Assembly: GCF_004328665.1 (NCBI RefSeq)
Contig: NZ_CP019770.1
Coordinates: 310,001 to 374,000 of the forward strand
DNA: 64,000 bases
Source: Pseudoalteromonas sp. DL-6
GTDB taxonomy: Bacteria; Pseudomonadota; Gammaproteobacteria; Enterobacterales; Alteromonadaceae
Direction of reading: 5' to 3'
The translations under genes were made by a program, and so were the position numbers. The notes beneath the pieces were generated by a model. It did no database searches. It was not told the origin of the DNA and saw only the letters and a list, made by a program, of their open reading frames with translations. Shown here in pieces: positions 61,229 to 64,000 of this stretch. How positions within the stretch are numbered: the stretch's first letter is position 1; every line of letters begins with the position of its first letter.

Positions 61229-64000
61229 GTGAATAGGCAAATAAAATTTCAAGAAGAATTCAGCGCCAAGTTTCCTGCGTTAAGCCTTTTAAGCAACTTA
61301 GGCTACAGCTTTATTCCACCCATTGAATGTGAAGCTCTGCGTGGCAATACATTAGCAAGCGGTAAGAAAAGCACCCATCAGGTCATTTTGTTACCTATAT
61401 TGCGTGATTTTTTAGCGAAACAAATGTTTTCGTTTGCGGGTAAGCGACATACATTATCAGAAGCAGCTATTGATAAGGTGATGCATGAGCTTAACCCTGC
61501 CATGAACTTAGGGTTAAAAGGCGCTAATGAGAAAATTTATAATGCTCTAATGTATGGCGTTAGCGTTAACGAATTCATTGACGGGAAAAAAGCCTCCACC
61601 ACTATAAAACTCATTGATTGGCACAACATCGATTATAATCAATTCCACTTCACAGAAGAATTTGTTGTTCAAAATGCAGAAGGCACTGGTAATCGGATTC
61701 CAGATATTGTGTGTTTTGTGAATGGTTTACCGTTAGTGGTGATTGAGGCAAAACGCCCGGATTCAAATAAAGAAGGTAAATCGACCAACGCTGAGGCGAT
61801 TTCTCAGCATATTCGGAACCAAGGTCAGGCTGAAATTCCTCACTTGTATACCTATAGCCAATTGTTATTAGCTGTAAATGGGCATGAAGGTTTATATGCC
61901 ACATGCGGTACTCCAGAAAAATTCTGGGCTAAGTGGAAGGAAGAACAAATACCCGAAGCTGAATTTGTTAGGTTAAAAAATCATAAACTGAGCGATGAAC
62001 AATTAAATGGGCTGTTTAAGCATCGTCCTGCCAAAGCGAAAGATGATTACCTATCATTGGTTGCTGCGGGTGAGTTAACAGTTACCGATCAAGATAGGCT
62101 TATAGTCAGCTTGCTTCGGCCTGAGCGCCTGCTTGATATGACTCGCTTGTTTACCTTGTTTGATAAAAAAGCAGGCAAGATAGTTGCTCGATACCAGCAG
62201 GTATTTGGCATAAAAGCACTTATTGAGCGAATTAACACGTTTGATGATTCAGGCGCTCGTGAAGGTGGTGTTATTTGGCACACCACAGGCAGTGGCAAGT
62301 CATTTACTATGGTGTTTTTATCAAAAGCGCTTATATGGCTTGAAGAGCTTGCGCAGTGCCGCGTAATTATTGTGACTGACCGAGTGGATTTAGAAGACCA
62401 GCTAAGCCGTACGTTTGCCTCAGGTGGTGTACTCACCGACCGCGATAAAAAAGATGCAATGGCAACCACAGGTAAACGTTTAGCGGAGCAAATTGGTCAA
62501 AGTAACGAGCGGGTTATTTTTTCGATTGTTAATAAGTTTGGCTCTGCCATAAAACACAAAAACTGCTACAACGATAGCCCAAATATAATTGTGTTAGTGG
62601 ATGAAGGCCACCGCAGCCAGAACGGTGAAAATAATATCCGTATGCAGCAGACGCTGCCTAAAGCGGCCTATATTGCTTTTACGGGTACGCCACTGTTGAA
62701 GGACGACAAGACCGAGAACAAATTCGGTAAGATCATCCACTCCTATACTATGCAGCAAGCGGTTGAAGATAAAACTGTGACCCCTCTGTTGTATGAAGAG
62801 CGTATTCCAGAGCTGAACGTTAACGACAAAGCCATTGATGCATGGTTTGAACGCAGCACCAGTAAACTAACTGACAAACAAAAAACCGATCTGAAGAAGA
62901 AGTTTTCTCAAAAAGGTCAAATCTACCAAACCGAAGGTCGCATTGAATTAATCGCATACGATATTGCTGACCACTTCCAGAACTTTAAACAGCAAGGCTT
63001 AAAAGGTCAGCTAGCTTGTGATTCCAAAGCCTCTGCAATTCGTTATAAGAAGGCATTAGACAAAATTGGTACGGTGACATCGGTTGTGGCGATGTCGGCT
63101 CCAGATACTCGTGAGGGTCACGAGGCTGTTGATCAAGAAAGTAAGGATATTGTGCAAAATTGGTGGAAGGCTAACGTGAACAAAATGGACGAAAAAGCCT
63201 ACACTAAGGCCATTATTGAAGACTACGGCAGAGATGATGGCCCAGACATCATGATCGTAGTTGATAAGCTCCTGACAGGCTTTGACGAGCCAAAGAATAC
63301 GGTGCTTTATATCGATAAGCCTCTGAAAGAGCACAACCTAATACAAGCAATTGCCCGTGTTAACCGATTGCATAGTAAAAAGCAGTTTGGTTACTTAATC
63401 GATTACCGAGGCATATTAAAAGAACTTGATACCACAATAGAAAAGTATCAAGACCTTGCTGAGCGTACCCAAGGCGGTTTTGATATAGATGACCTAAAAG
63501 GTTTGTATAACCGCATGGACACGGAATACAAAAAGCTTACCAATCTGCACAGTGATTTGTGGGCGATATTTGATGGGGTTAAAAACAAGCAAGATGGCCC
63601 AGCACTTCGCCAAGCGTTAGCGCCAAAGGTGCAAGATGTAGATGGTAAGCTTGTTGATACCAATCTTAAAAAGCGTGATGACTTCTATTCAGCACTAACT
63701 GCATTTTCTAACTGTATGAAAGTAGCTTTGCAATCAGCAACCTACTTTGAGGATAAGTCTTTTGATAACAAGCGTGACTTGTACAAACGTGATCTAAAAG
63801 CCTTTGTCGATTTGCGCAAACAAGTGCGAGAAGATGCTGACGAAACCATTAATTATGATGAATACGCTGAAGATATTCGCAGCCTTCTAGACAAGCACAT
63901 TGCTGGTATTGAAGTTAAAGAGCCTGATGGTGCGTACTTGGTCGGCAATTTAGGGAAAGACGTTAAGCCACAGGATATGAGCGATGATGAGGCTCGAAAC
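61229..64000 (+). CDS. hsdR: Type I restriction endonuclease HsdR (3' end outside window)
   Basis: The frame is open from a GTG, with AAGGAG six bases upstream, to the window edge (924 codons). The N-terminal nuclease domain has IPDIVCFVNGLPLVVIEAKRP near residues 152-172, the PD-ExK site. The motor has Walker A HTTGSGKS near 351-358, DEGHR near 458 and TGTP near 485. A later helicase motif is ARVNRLHSKKQFGYLIDY near 710. HsdR with HsdM and HsdS translocates DNA and cuts unmodified targets. The C-terminal HsdM-contact part continues beyond the window. It follows the PIN-like gene directly. Confidence 0.93.
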   Translation, partial: MNRQIKFQEEFSAKFPALSLLSNLGYSFIPPIECEALRGNTLASGKKSTHQVILLPILRDFLAKQMFSFAGKRHTLSEAAIDKVMHELNPAMNLGLKGANEKIYNALMYGVSVNEFIDGKKASTTIKLIDWHNIDYNQFHFTEEFVVQNAEGTGNRIPDIVCFVNGLPLVVIEAKRPDSNKEGKSTNAEAISQHIRNQGQAEIPHLYTYSQLLLAVNGHEGLYATCGTPEKFWAKWKEEQIPEAEFVRLKNHKLSDEQLNGLFKHRPAKAKDDYLSLVAAGELTVTDQDRLIVSLLRPERLLDMTRLFTLFDKKAGKIVARYQQVFGIKALIERINTFDDSGAREGGVIWHTTGSGKSFTMVFLSKALIWLEELAQCRVIIVTDRVDLEDQLSRTFASGGVLTDRDKKDAMATTGKRLAEQIGQSNERVIFSIVNKFGSAIKHKNCYNDSPNIIVLVDEGHRSQNGENNIRMQQTLPKAAYIAFTGTPLLKDDKTENKFGKIIHSYTMQQAVEDKTVTPLLYEERIPELNVNDKAIDAWFERSTSKLTDKQKTDLKKKFSQKGQIYQTEGRIELIAYDIADHFQNFKQQGLKGQLACDSKASAIRYKKALDKIGTVTSVVAMSAPDTREGHEAVDQESKDIVQNWWKANVNKMDEKAYTKAIIEDYGRDDGPDIMIVVDKLLTGFDEPKNTVLYIDKPLKEHNLIQAIARVNRLHSKKQFGYLIDYRGILKELDTTIEKYQDLAERTQGGFDIDDLKGLYNRMDTEYKKLTNLHSDLWAIFDGVKNKQDGPALRQALAPKVQDVDGKLVDTNLKKRDDFYSALTAFSNCMKVALQSATYFEDKSFDNKRDLYKRDLKAFVDLRKQVREDADETINYDEYAEDIRSLLDKHIAGIEVKEPDGAYLVGNLGKDVKPQDMSDDEARN

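Larger units (their letters stand above)
51721..64000 (+). mobile_element. Candidate genomic (defence) island, left part
   Basis: From the break inside dam to the right edge no core gene of the expected dam-rpe-gph-trpS order appears. Instead there is a second Dam, a minus-strand cassette of phosphatase, unknown, HEPN-motif and ParA-like genes, and a type I restriction operon. This cargo is typical of islands. No integrase or repeat marking the ends is visible; the right end is outside the window. Simple local replacement without a mobile element is also possible. Confidence 0.65.

Noticed and set aside
1..64000. CRISPR arrays, tRNA or rRNA genes, insertion sequences, integrase
   Set aside because: Looked for in the sequence and reading frames; no spaced direct repeats, cloverleaf-like segments or transposase/integrase frames were found.

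Overview
The window reads as chromosome of a marine gamma-proteobacterium of the Alteromonadales, most like Pseudoalteromonas. The grounds are the AT-rich DNA (about 40% G+C by eye), the gene orders polA / sRNA / engB / cytochrome c4, yihI / hemN, yjgA (darP) / pmbA, mutT / secA, hslUV / ftsN / priA / rpmE, metJ / metB / metL, mrcA / pilMNOPQ / aroKB / damX, and two chemoreceptor genes. The assignment is inference from protein families and synteny; no search was run.

Layout. 1-8.7 kb: the polA 3' end, a likely small RNA, a YceI-like periplasmic protein, DUF1285, engB, cytochrome c4, a 750-bp gene-poor stretch, yihI, a DUF2489 gene, hemN with a well-formed FNR-type promoter, yjgA/darP and pmbA. 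8.8-18.2 kb: dciA, an M13 lipoprotein peptidase, mutT, secA, a Cache-type chemoreceptor and an epimerase-like gene. 18.2-26.8 kb: histidine utilisation. hutC-hutU-hutH on the minus strand and hutI on the plus strand diverge from a perfect 20-bp HutC-type operator, followed by an EAL protein that looks catalytically degenerate, then hutG coupled to rraA. 27-36.5 kb: a chemoreceptor, a DUF971 gene, hslU-hslV with a sigma-32 promoter, ftsN, priA, rpmE and a short malic enzyme. 36.5-40.7 kb: the methionine genes metJ and metB-metL around a double array of met boxes. 40.7-51.6 kb: mrcA, pilMNOPQ, aroK, aroB and damX.

At 51.68 kb the conserved aroK-aroB-damX-dam order breaks. The native dam gene starts normally (MQQKSRAFLKWAG) and after 13 codons runs into unrelated sequence. 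The hybrid 51-codon reading frame ends inside the start region of a different, complete Dam-type adenine methyltransferase. From there to the right edge the window looks like an acquired defence island. It carries a four-gene minus-strand cassette (a ParA-like protein with a broken Walker A motif; a DUF3644-like protein with an RN-x3-H HEPN nuclease motif; a 93-aa unknown; a small tyrosine phosphatase) and a type I restriction-modification operon of unusual content: half-size specificity gene, hsdM, full-size hsdS, a 632-aa membrane-anchored protein with PIN-like motifs, and hsdR running off the window.

The two most interesting items are the dam-split island junction with its replacement methylase, and the two nuclease-motif proteins (HEPN and PIN-like) set among the restriction genes. 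No tRNA, rRNA, CRISPR array, integrase or insertion sequence was seen.
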